This document shows positions 37,413 through 48,800 of a stretch of 64,000 nt of DNA, in pieces. Under the pieces are notes generated by a model. That model searched no databases. It was not told where the DNA came from and saw only the letters and a list, made by a program, of their open reading frames with translations. Position 1 is the first letter of the stretch; each line of letters begins with the position of its first letter. This DNA comes from Nostoc foliaceum FACHB-393. Its GTDB lineage: Bacteria > Cyanobacteriota > Cyanobacteriia > Cyanobacteriales > Nostocaceae. The translations under genes and the position numbers were made by a program. The stretch covers positions 248,001-312,000 of the forward strand of contig NZ_JACJTD010000002.1 in NCBI RefSeq assembly GCF_014698505.1, in the 5' to 3' direction.

Positions 37413-38852
37413 TCATCCTTTGGCTAATTTGTCAGCAGGAACAGGTAAAAAACCACCTATTTGTAATTCTTCAACACTATGTTTGACTGCTTGAATTATG
37501 TAATTAATATCATCATCTGTATGGGCTGTTGATAGAAAACCACCTCCTCGCGAAAGGAGATAAACTCCTCTGTCAAACAGGTGATATAGTAACAAATCCA
37601 TGCTATCTGAGGCTGAAGAGTTTTCTGAAGGTGTAGAATCTTCTGAATAAGCAGGTCCGAAGAGTGAGCCAAAATTAGCCATCCTAATAGGTAGTTCTTG
37701 TTCTACAAAGTAAGTATTCAAGGCTTGAACAAATTGCGATGTGCGTTGATTTAACTCCTCGTGGAGAACCGGTCCCTGAGTCTTTAAATGCTTCAGTACA
37801 GCTCGTGCAGCGGCGATCGCCAATGGATGTTTACAGAATGTGCCGGCAAAAAATGTTGTTTTTGCTTGCGGGTAAGATTCATCTCCATAATTCCACATTC
37901 CGCCGTCGATACCATCCATATAAGCAGCCTTACCAGCAATAATTCCGATGGGCATACCACCGCCAACAATCTTGCCATAAGTTGCTATGTCTGCTTCAAC
38001 ATCAAACCAAGCCTGTGCGCCACCTGGATGAATACGAAAACCCGTAACCATTTCATCAAAAATTAGCACTATTCCTGTTTCTTTTGTTAATTGCCGTAAT
38101 TGTTGAAGAAATATTTTAGGTTGTAAATTAGGTCGCGTTGTTTGCACAGGTACAACTAAAACAGCTGCTAATTCATGCTGATGAGCTTTTATCACATCTA
38201 GTGATTGTGGCTTGTCGTAATCTAGAACCAAAATATCTTCTACAAGATTTGGCGGGATTCCTAGAGCAATTGGCGCTGTAATTGGATTGCCGTCTACTAT
38301 TTGCGCCTCAACTAAAGTGCTATCAAAATGACCATGATAAGAGCCAGAAAATAAGGCGATTTTGTTGCGACCTGTTGCCGTTCGTGCCAGGCGAATCGCC
38401 GTCATCACTGCCTCTGTACCTGTATTACTAAAGGTTACTCGCTCCATCTTTGTTAGTTCACAAATCAACTCAGCTACCTCACCAGCAAACTCAGATTGCG
38501 GCCCAAGTTGTATGCCTAGCTCTAGTTGTTCCTCCAAGGCTTTTTTGATAAAAAGCGGATTATGACCAAAGAGATTTACTCCCAGCCCCATCGTGAGGTC
38601 TATATATTCGTTGTCATCAATATCCCAAATTCTTGAGCCTAAAGAGCGCTTTCCTACAATGGGATAAAACATCTCTTTTAGAGGAAAACTGAACCCTGCG
38701 GAGACCCTGTTATCTGCCATAACAGAGCGGTAGGCTTGGGTCATTTGTTTTGATGTCTTTGTGCGTTTGGTATAGCGTGCTATTAATTCATTTAGATACT
38801 TTTGTTGGCGGGTAATCTGATTTTCTGTTGCTTCTTTATTTAGAGTTTCCAT
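37413..38852 (-). CDS. Class III aminotransferase (glutamate-1-semialdehyde aminomutase-like), NRPS-associated
   Basis: A 479-residue PLP enzyme. It has SNTGTEAVMTAIRLART, SYHGHFDSTLVEA, LIFDEMVTGFR and the Schiff-base Lys in YGKIVGGGMPIG. The long N-terminal extension and AVLVVPVQTTRPNLQP place it near the aminotransferase domains of PKS/NRPS systems such as McyE, rather than HemL. The Glu usually seen in the V-E-P-V-Q block is Val here. It begins 90 bp after the reductase-terminated NRPS-4. By analogy with MxcL in myxochelin synthesis, it may convert the released aldehyde to an amine. That role is inferred. Confidence 0.85.
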   Translation of the reverse strand: METLNKEATENQITRQQKYLNELIARYTKRTKTSKQMTQAYRSVMADNRVSAGFSFPLKEMFYPIVGKRSLGSRIWDIDDNEYIDLTMGLGVNLFGHNPLFIKKALEEQLELGIQLGPQSEFAGEVAELICELTKMERVTFSNTGTEAVMTAIRLARTATGRNKIALFSGSYHGHFDSTLVEAQIVDGNPITAPIALGIPPNLVEDILVLDYDKPQSLDVIKAHQHELAAVLVVPVQTTRPNLQPKIFLQQLRQLTKETGIVLIFDEMVTGFRIHPGGAQAWFDVEADIATYGKIVGGGMPIGIIAGKAAYMDGIDGGMWNYGDESYPQAKTTFFAGTFCKHPLAIAAARAVLKHLKTQGPVLHEELNQRTSQFVQALNTYFVEQELPIRMANFGSLFGPAYSEDSTPSENSSASDSMDLLLYHLFDRGVYLLSRGGGFLSTAHTDDDINYIIQAVKHSVEELQIGGFLPVPADKLAKG

Positions 38853-38942
38853 GTAATTTCCTACGCTTTTAATTGTTTCAAACTAGATGTTTACTTACTC
38901 ATTAATACAAAACTAGCTTTTAGGTTTGGACAATTGCCGCAC

Positions 38943-41900
38943 TTAACTAGATAAATCTTTTATCTGTGGGGCATTCATAAAGCCAGTATGAATAAGATAA
39001 GAAAAGTAAGTACTAAGTAACTCAGCATCAGCAGGCGGACAGATAATTGAGCTATCTGCAAGTCCATCAGTTGTATTCTGGCAATCAAATTTTAATGATG
39101 GTGAATTCAAATCTTCTGTTAATTCCTCTTTCTCTTTAGCATTTTCGTTGCTAGCGAAAAAAGGTATGAGTGGATACAATGGATTGTCCAAGGAACGTTC
39201 AGCAGCATTAAGTAGCTCTGTTTGCCATTGGTTGTTAGACATTAGTTGAAGTGGATAACCAAACTCACGGATAAAATTAAACAGTTGGAACGAGCGAGCA
39301 GGGTGATGATTAGACAGGTGAAATATCTGATTGAGTGATTTTTTCTGCTTTGATAAATGAACGATCGCCTGACTCACATAATCCACTGGTGTCATGTCTA
39401 CTATAGTGTCTACATCTGGCACATATCCAAGTTGAATAAAGCCTTTAATCATTCTGTATAAACGGTCATTAGTGTTACAAACACCAGTTTTACTATGTCC
39501 TGAAATACGTCCCAGTCTGTAAATACTAACAGGAATTCCTCGTTGATAGGCAGTAGTAACTAATTTTTCAGCAACCCATTTTGTTTGAGCATAGCCACCA
39601 AATGGTGCTTGACCATCATTAAACTTGTGAAGTTCTGAAATCTGCTTAACTTCACCATGACTTTCTGAGGTTAAAACGCTCAAAGTCGAAATGTAATGTA
39701 CAGGTTTGACTTTAATTTCACAAGCTAATCTCAAAATTTCTTGAGTTCCAAGAACATTAGCTGCCTTCAAACTAGAGTAAGAATGCACAAGATTAATAGA
39801 AGCTGCATTGTGATAAATTACATCAATTTTACTCGCCATTACTTGAAATTTATCATTGGAAAGACCGAGTAATGGCTGAGATAAATCACCTACAACTGGG
39901 ATAATGCGATCGCTTAAAGTTTCATCCCAAACTTTATATGATTCTAAATGACTTTGGAGCTTCTTCTTCCCTAATTCTGCATTAGCAGAACGTACTAAGC
40001 AATAAATATCAGCAGAAGTCTGTTGCAAAAGTTCATAAAGTAAAAAAGCTCCTACAAAACCTGTTGCTCCAGTTAAGAAAATATGAGATGGTTCTGCGGT
40101 ATATTCAAAAGATGTCTGTGGGTAAATTGTCGGGTCTAATACAGCTTCGGCGTTTAAAAATGCAACATCATTAGAAACTTCTGCTTTCTCCTTTGGACTT
40201 AACTTTGCTTCTGGTAAATCAAAAGATTTGTAATCTGTGAAAGTTTCACAATGGGCAATTAGCTCGCGTAGTGCTGCTATATAATCTTGTGCCAGAATTT
40301 CTATAGTTGCTTGGCGATGAATTGCTTTACTGTATGTCAAACTTAATTGCAACTGACCATCAGCAACAATGCCGTTGATATCTAGTAAATAGTTGCGGTT
40401 TCCTCGCAGGCTGCGCCCTGGTTCAGTAGACTCTGAGGCTGGTGCAAACATAGATGATTCAAATACTTGGTCAGTTTGACCCAAGTAGTTAAATCTGACA
40501 TTGGCTTTTAGTTGATGCAGTCGTGACTCACCCTTGAGATAGCGCAGCACGCCATAGCCAATACCTCGATTTGGAATGCTACGTAGCTGCTCTTTGACTG
40601 CTTTGACTGCTTCGCCAACACCGGAGGTTTTGCTGACATCTAGCACAACAGGGAAGATGGTAGTAAACCAGCCCACAGTACGCAACAAGTCTACATCTTC
40701 AAAGATTTCTTCTCGTCCATGTCCCTCTAGGTCAACTAGTAACCTTTCGTTTGTCCAGGGTTTAAAGCCTTGTACCAGCGCCGTGAGCAAGACATCGTTA
40801 ATCTGGGTTTGATAAATTGCCGGGACTTTCTGTAGCAAAGCTTGCGTTTCTTGTTGGCTGAGGGCTACCGATATAGTGTGCGCCTGAGCTACTGTGTTGT
40901 CACCTTCAGGAAAATCTACCGGGATTTGGGCAAATTGCTCAGCAGCGATCGCCAACCAGTATTCTAATTCTTGTTGTAGTACTGTAGACTCGGCATATTC
41001 CTGCAATTTTTCTGCCCAATGTTTGAAGGAGGTAGTTTTAGGTGGTAGTTGTATTGCCTTGCCTTGGCTGATGTGTTGGTAAGCAGTTTCCAGGTCAGAC
41101 AATAAAATCCGCCATGAAACACCATCCACAGCTAAGTGGTGGATAGTCATCAGCAGTCGGCTTGGCTTAGTATCTCCCAAGTTAAAGAAAGCTACCTGCA
41201 TCAGCGGCCCTGAGGATAAGTCCAGGCTGGCTTGTAGTTGAGCTGCTGTAACTGATATTGCCGCAGCTTGTTCTGTCTGTGATAACCTTGACAAATCTAC
41301 TACGGTAAATGGCACTACTTCATCGAGGTTAGCGTTAACCTGCTGCCAAGTAGATTCTTGGCGAACAAAGCGTAGGCGGAGGGCATCGTGATGTGCCAAC
41401 AACTGCTTAACTACCTGTTCCAAAAGTGCGGGGTCGAGAGATTGGTGAACTTCTAGCAGGATTGATTGGTTCCAGTGGTGGGAATCGAGAAGATTCTGTT
41501 CAAAGAACCAGTGCTGAATCGGTGTAAGCGGTACTTGACCTGTCACTAGCCCTTGTTCAGCTGGAATAATTCGGTTTTTGAGAGCTACTGCTGCTAACTC
41601 GGCAATTGTCTGGTGTTTAAACAGATGCTTGGGAGTAATTTGTAGACCAGCTTGGTTAGCTTTGGCGATAATCTGCATACTGAGGATGGAATCTCCACCC
41701 AACTCAAAGAAATTATCGTGAATTCCTACCTGCTCAAGTCGGAGAATTTTCGCCCAAATCTCAGCCAACACTTTTTCAAAAGCCGTGCTAGGAGCTACAA
41801 AACTTCCTTCTAAATCCGAGCGACTCATGTCGGGTGCTGGGAGTGCCTGACGGTCTAACTTACCGTTGGGCAACAGTGGCAGAGCTTTCAGCCGTACAAA

Positions 41901-44744
41901 AGCAGAGGGAATCATGTACTCAGGTAGCTTTTCTGACAGGAATGCCCGCAATTCGGCAGTTTTGGGGGCAGATTGTTTTTCAGGCACAACATAGGCTACC
42001 AGACGCTTGTTACCTGATTCGTCACGAACCAGTACCACAGTCTCCCGCACCGCCGGGTGTTGTCTCAACGCCGCCTCTATTTCCCCAAGCTCAATGCGGT
42101 AGCCGTGAATTTTAACTTGGTGGTCAATTCTTCCCAGAAATTCAATGTTTCCATCAGGTAAGTAGCGAGCTAAATCCCCTGTTTTGTAAAGTCTGGTGGC
42201 TGGGAAATTCTCCTCTGCTCCTTTGCCTCCTACCTCGTCAAAAGAGTGAGAAATAAACTTCTCGCTGGTTAAATCAGGTTCGTTTAAATAGCCTCTAGCT
42301 ATACCTGTACCACTAATATATAGCTCTCCTGGTACGCCTATTGGTACTGGTTGCAGATAAGAGTCCAGCAGATATACTTGGGCATTAGCAATTGGGCGTC
42401 CGATAGGTACAGTTTTAGAACGATAATCTGTTTGTCCTAGCTTGACTGGATAAGTCAGCACGCCTACAGTAGCTTCTGTGGGCCCATAATGATTAAAAAT
42501 TAAGCATTCTGGCTTTAATTGTTGAATCTGCTCAATTAAATCCCAACTGCAAGCCTCACCACCAAGAATCAGCCGTTGCTTTGGTAATATTTTTTGGGCT
42601 TGAGAAGATGCTAGTAAGGCTGCAAGGTGAGAAGGCACAATTTTCAGACAGTCGATGGGATGACGATGAAAATAATCTGCTAATGCCTCTGGATTAGATG
42701 CTCTCTCTGATGAAACTATATGCAGACATCCACCACTGCACAGCGAAGGGAAAATTGTGGTGTTGCCTAAGTCAGCAGCAAAGGTAGTAATTGTAGCAAA
42801 TGTATTACAGCCAGAAAGCTCTAGTCTATCTTTGATAGCGTTGATATAGTTGAACAGTTGTTGATGTTCAACAGCAACACCTTTGGGTTTGCCTGTAGAG
42901 CCAGAAGTAAACAGCACATAGATTAGATTATCTAGTCCAACTTCACTAGTGGGATTCTCATGGCTTTCCTGGACAATGTTGTGCCAGCCAGTGTCTAAAG
43001 TTACTATTTTTCCAGCGTAATCAGGTAGTGTCTCAACTAAATGCTGCTGGGTCAATAGTATTGGGGCTTGGGTATTTTGCAACCTTAGGTTTAAGCCTTC
43101 TTTCGGCAATGTTGGGTCTAAAGGTAGGTATGCTCCACCAGCTTTTAGGATACCAAGGATTCCTATGATTAGTTCAAGCGATCGCTCGGCAAACAACCCC
43201 ACCAATACATCAGGTCGGACTCCCAGTTGCTGGAGATAATGAGCTAGTTGGTTAGCCTTGGTATTGAGTTCAGCATAAGTAATTTGCTGGTCTTCAAATA
43301 CAACAGCAATTTTGTCTGGTGTCAGGTCTGCTTGTTGTTCAAATAAATAGTGAATACATTTATCTGGTGAATAGTCAGTTTTGGTTTGATTGAACTCAAT
43401 TAATAATTGTTGTCGTTCAATATGATTGAGGATTTCTAACTTGCCAATTGCCACTTCCGGCTCATTGATTACACTTTGCAACAAAGTCTGAAATTGGCTT
43501 GCTAAACGTTCAATAACTTTTGCGTTAAATAAAGATGAATCGTAGTTAAAATCTAATGTTAAATAATCATCTCGACAAATACAAGATAATTTTACTTTAA
43601 ATTTGTCAAAACAGACATATTGCTTCAAAAGCGAGAATGTAATTCCGCTATTGGAATATTTTTCAGGATATTCTAAAAATTCAAAACTAAAAGGTAAAAA
43701 TGCTGATTCTATGCTTTTTTTAGTAAATTTTAGTTGCTCCCAATCAAAATATTCTTGCCATTTGTAGGCATCATTGACTAACTTACTGGCTTGATTTATA
43801 ACTTCATTAATTTGTAAATTATCTTCTATAACACAAGCGATCGGTAAATATTTGCCAACTAGCCCTATTGCTTCCTCTAACTCTTCATATTTTCTACCAT
43901 CGAAAGCCTGACCTACAATAATCTTTGACTCTCCAGTAATACGCCATAACAGAATTTGCCAGCAAGCTAGTAAGAATGTAGAAGTTGAAGTTTCATACTT
44001 TTGAGCTAAAGCTGCAATTTTATCTACTAAATCTGGATGAATACTTAAAGTAAAAGATTGAGGTTCAAATCTGAATTTATGTGTAATTTTATTTTCAAAA
44101 GGAAGCTGCGTATTATAAATATTTTCAATATTTATAAGTTGCCAATATTCTACTCCTGTTTTTGTGTCATCGGCTTCAATTATTTCATTTTGCCATTGAG
44201 CAATATCGGCATATTGTGTAGGTTCGTCAGTTAATTCTTCATCCTGACAACATACTGCATATAAATCACTAATTTCTTCTGCTAATTTAAAGATGGTTGC
44301 AGTATCCGCACAAAGAGATGGTAAACTAATCAGCAATATATGCTGATTTATAGATAGAGTTATTAGATATACATCAAAAATTGGCTTTTTTTCAAAGTTA
44401 AAAGGTAATCGAAATACTTCATCAAAAAGTGCTGCAATTCTGGCATCTTGTTGTTGGCTATATAAATTGCTGAAGTCAGAATAATGAACTGAGAGTTTAC
44501 TGTTATCAGCTATTACTTGAAGTGGAATTGTCATTCCAGGTAGGTAACAAAAGTTTGTCCGAAGAATTTCATGTCGATTGACAAGCTTTTCTAAGGCAAC
44601 CTCTAAAATTTTCTGATTGAGATTTCCCTCAATTAGAAGAGAAAACTGAGCGCGATAAGGTAGTGCCGAATCAAGTTGTTGTAACGACCACAAATGCCTT
44701 TGTTGAGGCGAAAGCCGATAACCTTCAATGATTTCCTGTTGCAT
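38943..44744 (-). CDS. NRPS-4: interface-like C, A(Asp), PCP, E, terminal thioester reductase
   Basis: 1933 residues. Residues 1-430 form a condensation-family domain in which HHxxxDG is replaced by SLPSLCADT (about 142), so it is unlikely to condense; it looks like the interface domain that recruits Asp beta-hydroxylases. The A domain (about 455-960) reads D-L-T-K-I-G-H-V-G-K at the specificity positions, an aspartate code. The PCP is of the epimerase-linked type (LGGDSI, about 1018). An E domain follows (HHLAVDG, about 1203). The end (about 1545-1933) is a thioester reductase with GATGFVG, STLSV and YAQTK, which releases the chain as aldehyde or alcohol using NADPH. No thioesterase exists in the window. 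This is the probable last module. Confidence 0.92.
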   Translation of the reverse strand: MQQEIIEGYRLSPQQRHLWSLQQLDSALPYRAQFSLLIEGNLNQKILEVALEKLVNRHEILRTNFCYLPGMTIPLQVIADNSKLSVHYSDFSNLYSQQQDARIAALFDEVFRLPFNFEKKPIFDVYLITLSINQHILLISLPSLCADTATIFKLAEEISDLYAVCCQDEELTDEPTQYADIAQWQNEIIEADDTKTGVEYWQLINIENIYNTQLPFENKITHKFRFEPQSFTLSIHPDLVDKIAALAQKYETSTSTFLLACWQILLWRITGESKIIVGQAFDGRKYEELEEAIGLVGKYLPIACVIEDNLQINEVINQASKLVNDAYKWQEYFDWEQLKFTKKSIESAFLPFSFEFLEYPEKYSNSGITFSLLKQYVCFDKFKVKLSCICRDDYLTLDFNYDSSLFNAKVIERLASQFQTLLQSVINEPEVAIGKLEILNHIERQQLLIEFNQTKTDYSPDKCIHYLFEQQADLTPDKIAVVFEDQQITYAELNTKANQLAHYLQQLGVRPDVLVGLFAERSLELIIGILGILKAGGAYLPLDPTLPKEGLNLRLQNTQAPILLTQQHLVETLPDYAGKIVTLDTGWHNIVQESHENPTSEVGLDNLIYVLFTSGSTGKPKGVAVEHQQLFNYINAIKDRLELSGCNTFATITTFAADLGNTTIFPSLCSGGCLHIVSSERASNPEALADYFHRHPIDCLKIVPSHLAALLASSQAQKILPKQRLILGGEACSWDLIEQIQQLKPECLIFNHYGPTEATVGVLTYPVKLGQTDYRSKTVPIGRPIANAQVYLLDSYLQPVPIGVPGELYISGTGIARGYLNEPDLTSEKFISHSFDEVGGKGAEENFPATRLYKTGDLARYLPDGNIEFLGRIDHQVKIHGYRIELGEIEAALRQHPAVRETVVLVRDESGNKRLVAYVVPEKQSAPKTAELRAFLSEKLPEYMIPSAFVRLKALPLLPNGKLDRQALPAPDMSRSDLEGSFVAPSTAFEKVLAEIWAKILRLEQVGIHDNFFELGGDSILSMQIIAKANQAGLQITPKHLFKHQTIAELAAVALKNRIIPAEQGLVTGQVPLTPIQHWFFEQNLLDSHHWNQSILLEVHQSLDPALLEQVVKQLLAHHDALRLRFVRQESTWQQVNANLDEVVPFTVVDLSRLSQTEQAAAISVTAAQLQASLDLSSGPLMQVAFFNLGDTKPSRLLMTIHHLAVDGVSWRILLSDLETAYQHISQGKAIQLPPKTTSFKHWAEKLQEYAESTVLQQELEYWLAIAAEQFAQIPVDFPEGDNTVAQAHTISVALSQQETQALLQKVPAIYQTQINDVLLTALVQGFKPWTNERLLVDLEGHGREEIFEDVDLLRTVGWFTTIFPVVLDVSKTSGVGEAVKAVKEQLRSIPNRGIGYGVLRYLKGESRLHQLKANVRFNYLGQTDQVFESSMFAPASESTEPGRSLRGNRNYLLDINGIVADGQLQLSLTYSKAIHRQATIEILAQDYIAALRELIAHCETFTDYKSFDLPEAKLSPKEKAEVSNDVAFLNAEAVLDPTIYPQTSFEYTAEPSHIFLTGATGFVGAFLLYELLQQTSADIYCLVRSANAELGKKKLQSHLESYKVWDETLSDRIIPVVGDLSQPLLGLSNDKFQVMASKIDVIYHNAASINLVHSYSSLKAANVLGTQEILRLACEIKVKPVHYISTLSVLTSESHGEVKQISELHKFNDGQAPFGGYAQTKWVAEKLVTTAYQRGIPVSIYRLGRISGHSKTGVCNTNDRLYRMIKGFIQLGYVPDVDTIVDMTPVDYVSQAIVHLSKQKKSLNQIFHLSNHHPARSFQLFNFIREFGYPLQLMSNNQWQTELLNAAERSLDNPLYPLIPFFASNENAKEKEELTEDLNSPSLKFDCQNTTDGLADSSIICPPADAELLSTYFSYLIHTGFMNAPQIKDLSS

Positions 44745-44758
44745 TTTTCATCCTCTGA

Positions 44759-45802
44759 TTAATTCTTACTAATAAACGGCTCTGCCATACCTGCTAAAAC
44801 CTTTCGAGAGCCTATGAATGGAGCGCGTCCATGACAAGTCAACATATTGTCTAGTAACAATACATCACCAGCTTGCCAAGGAAAAGTAATTGCTTCTTGC
44901 TGATAAATTTCCCGAATACTATCTAATACAGAAGTTTCAATAGGTGAACCATCACCATAATAAGTGTTACGTGGTAAATCTTCCTCTTTGAAACCAGCTA
45001 ATAGACCTTCTCGAACAGTTGGATTCAAGCTAGAAACATGAAACAAATGAGCTTGATTAAACCAGACTATTTCGTTGGTTTGAGGATGAGTAGAAACAGC
45101 CTGACAAATTTGGCGAGTTTTCAGACTATTTTGATCGTACCATTCATATTCAATGCCATTATTGCGGCAATAATCTTCTACTTCGGTTTTGCTATTAGTC
45201 TGAAAAACATCTTGCCAGGGAAGGTCTAATTTATCTCTATAGTTTCGCACATACATGACCTTTTTTTGCTGAAATTTTTCTCTAATGCTAGGAGCAATGC
45301 GTTGAAAAACTTTACGACTATCGGCAATTGGTGTTTCTCCTCCTTCCTTTGCAGGTTGCACACAATGAAAGCAAATCTTCATTGGCCAGTTGCAAGAATA
45401 TGACATTTCATTGTGTAGAGGAATAGATTCTTCAGCCGGATATTCAGTTGAAGTGTAGATTTTGCCACTGACATGATGACGTGGTGTTGAACGATAAGAA
45501 TAGTCTAATAAATTTCCAGCGATCGCCTGAATGAATAACTCAAATTCTGCTGCTCCATTTATCTGAAAGTTGCGAAAAAGAATGCCGCCATTCTTGAGTA
45601 AATTTGTCTCGATAAACTGTTGATTATTTTTAGCCCAAGCAGCAAGATTTAACTCTTGTATAGTAGGCTGAACTATCAAAGGTAATAGCCTACCTTCTAG
45701 ACACTCTGTTTTGATCAATTCCTCTGGAGAAATGCTAACTATTTGCCGCTTAAAAGTTCCTAATTTTTTGATAATAGGTTTGTCAATCTCTGGGTTTTTC
45801 AT
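44759..45802 (-). CDS. TauD/SyrP-like Fe(II)/2-oxoglutarate hydroxylase, free-standing
   Basis: A 347-residue oxygenase. The metal triad is visible: HNE in SIPLHNEMSYS and the distal His in LLLDNMLTCHGR, with the 2-oxoglutarate Arg in APFIGSRKV. SyrP and related NRPS partners hydroxylate carrier-bound aspartate at the beta carbon. It lies between NRPS-3 and the Asp module NRPS-4 (25 and 14 bp spacers), so it most likely makes beta-hydroxy-Asp on NRPS-4. It is a paralogue of the hydroxylase domain fused to the end of NRPS-1. Confidence 0.9.
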   Translation of the reverse strand: MKNPEIDKPIIKKLGTFKRQIVSISPEELIKTECLEGRLLPLIVQPTIQELNLAAWAKNNQQFIETNLLKNGGILFRNFQINGAAEFELFIQAIAGNLLDYSYRSTPRHHVSGKIYTSTEYPAEESIPLHNEMSYSCNWPMKICFHCVQPAKEGGETPIADSRKVFQRIAPSIREKFQQKKVMYVRNYRDKLDLPWQDVFQTNSKTEVEDYCRNNGIEYEWYDQNSLKTRQICQAVSTHPQTNEIVWFNQAHLFHVSSLNPTVREGLLAGFKEEDLPRNTYYGDGSPIETSVLDSIREIYQQEAITFPWQAGDVLLLDNMLTCHGRAPFIGSRKVLAGMAEPFISKN

Positions 45803-45827
45803 GGTTATTTATCTAATTTAAATGAAA

Positions 45828-48800
45828 TTAAATGCCACTAATAGACTTGCGTTTAGTCATCTTGAGCTTTTGTCTAGTGGCATTTTCTAGCTCTTTTTCT
45901 CTGATCATCTGTTGTTGTCTATCAGTTTCAGTTAGTATTTCTACAAGATTGTTTAATTTAATATTGGGCTGCATGGTAATCTGTATCAGAAGACTTTCAA
46001 AATCTTTTGCCATGCGAGCGATGGTAGCCTTTTCAAATAAGTCCACTCTGTAACCAATTGAGCCAATAAGCCCCTCTTCACTTTCTGCTAACTCAAGCCT
46101 CAAATCATGCTTTGCCCTATCGCTATCAATATTTAATGAAGTGATATGTAAATTTGAAAGCTCTAAAGATGGCATTGCAATATTTTGGAGAACAAACCAC
46201 ACTTGGAACAGTGGATTGTAGCTCGGATTTCGCTCAGGCTGCAACTCTTCTATCAGTTTTTCAAATGGTAAGTCTTGGTGAGTATAAGCTTTTAACGTAC
46301 GCTCCCGTACCCGACTTAGCAATTCTCGGAAACTAGGATTATCAGACAAATCAGTCCGCAAAACTAAGGTATTGACAAAAAATCCGATTAGCTCCTCAAG
46401 TTCTGCTCTAGTGCGATTCGCAATGGGTGAACCTACTATAATGTCTTCCTGCCCTGTCCAGCAATAGAGTAAAGTCTTGAAAGCTGCCAGCAGAGTCATA
46501 AACAAAGTTACCCCTTCACGGTTGCTGAGGTTTTTGATTTCCTCAGTTAGGGACTTTGGTAGAGTAAAAGATTGGGTTGCACCCCGGAAAGTTCTGACTG
46601 CTGGTCTCGGTCGATCTGTAGGTAATTGCAGCAAGGGAGGAGCGCCGTTTAGTTGCTGCTTCCAGTAGTTCAACTGAGTTTTGAGCGTTTCTCCCTGCAA
46701 GTACTGACGCTGCCAAATAGCAAAGTCAGCATATTGGATGGGGAGTTCAGTAAGTGGAGAGGGCTGATTGGCAGAAAAAGCTTTGTAGAGTTCCCCTAGC
46801 TCTCGGATGAGGATTGCTACAGACCAAGCATCAGAAATAATGTGGTGCATAGTGACTAGCAACACATGCTCTGTATCATCCAGTTGCAGCAACACACATC
46901 GTAGCAGGGGACTTTTGGCTAGTTCAAAAGGTCGATTAGCTTCCTGTTGAGCTAATTTCTCAACCTCAGCTTCTCGTTCCGTCTGAGAAAGCGATTCTCT
47001 GAAAGAGACACTTCGTGAACGCAAATCCACTAATGGTAGGGTCAAGCTTAAGGTTGGTTCAACTATCTGAAACGGTTGCCCATCCACTGTCACAAATCTA
47101 GTCCGCAAAACTTCATGACGCCTGATCAGCTCATTGAAACTATGTTCGAGTGCTGCGATGTTAAGTAAACCTGTTAGGCGCACTGCTGCGGGAATGTTGT
47201 ACAACGAACTGTTTGGCTCCAATTGGTTGAGGAGCCAGAGGCGTTGTTGGGAGAAGGATAGAGGTAAGTCTTTATCCCGTGAAACCGACTCAAGAGGCAC
47301 AACTGTTAATCCTGACCCAGTTCTTATTGCTGTCTCAATATGCTCTGCTAATCTGGCAATAGTCGGTGACTCGAACAAATAGCGCAGTGGTAGCTCTATC
47401 TGGAAAGCTTTGTACAAGCGGGACATGACTTGAGTCGCCAGCAATGAATGCCCACCTAAATCAAAAAAGTTGTCGTGGATGCCAACCCGCTCAAGAGAAA
47501 GAACTTGAGACCAGATCCCAGCTAATAAGTCCTCTACAGGCGTGCGAGGTGCGACAAAACCTTCGTTCAATTCGGGTCTAACTGTGTCGGGTGCAGGTAG
47601 GGAGCGACGATCGACTTTACCGTTAGGCGTTAAAGGCAGTGCCTCTAGCATGACAAAAGCTGTTGGTACCATATAATTAGGCATTCGCCCCTTCAGGTAG
47701 TTTCGTAGTTCACTACTTGTAAGGACTTGCTCAGACATTGGAACAATATAAGCTACCAAGTGCTTATCGCCTGGTTGTTCCTCCCGAACCAGAACCGCCG
47801 CTTCCCGTACACCAGAGTATTGAAGTAGGATCGCCTCAATTTCCCCCAACTCAATGCGGAAGCCCCGGACTTTTACCTGATTGTCAATTCGTCCCAAGTA
47901 CTCGATGGTTCCATCTGGTTGGTATCGCCCGATATCTCCAGTTTTGTAAAGTCGTTTTCCTGGTTCTTGACTAAAAGGATGGGGTATAAATTTTTCAGCA
48001 GTCAGTTCTGGACGGTTGTAGTACCCCCGTGCCAAGCCAACGCCACCAATGTACAGTTCCCCTGGTATGCCCACAGAAACTAAGCGCTGCTGGTTATCCA
48101 GTATATACATTTGCATATTAGCAATTGGAGAACCAATAGGAACTTCTTGCCTCGTGCTTGTGCGATCGCACGTCCAAGCTGTAACATCAATCGCCGCCTC
48201 AGTTGGCCCATACAGATTGTGTAGTTCTGCTCCCAAATGTGCAAAAAAGCGTTGCTGTAAATTGAAAGACAATGCCTCACCACTACAAATCACACGCTTA
48301 AGACAATTACATGCTTCTAGTCCCTGTTCTTCTAGAAAAATAGCCAGCATCGAGGGAACAAAATGAATTGTGGTGATTTTTTGTTCAGCAATTAGCTTGA
48401 CTAAATAAGCACTATCTCTATGAACTCCCGGTTGGGCAACCACAAGACAAGCACCTGTAAACAAGGGCCAAAAGAATTCCCAAACAGACACATCAAAGCT
48501 GAAGGGAGTTTTTTGGAGAATACGATCTGCTTGGGTTAATTGGTAAGTATCCTGCATCCACAGTAAGCGATTGCATACTCCTACATGAGTGTTCATCGCT
48601 CCTTTTGGTACACCTGTTGAACCAGATGTGTAAATAACGTAGGCTAAGTTATGGGCTGCAATGCCTGTGACTGGATTATCGCTGGGTTCTTGGGCAATGG
48701 TAGCCCACTCACTGTCTAGGCGAATCAGTTGAATTTCGTGCCTGGGCAGGGTTTGTTTAAATTTATCTTGCGTTAATAATATTTTTGTTTGGCAGTCTTC

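Noticed and set aside
38943..44744. A-domain pocket first read with Ala at position 235
   Set aside because: The offset was wrong; aligning FAADLGNT so that D-L-x-x-T fills 235-239 gives a full aspartate code.
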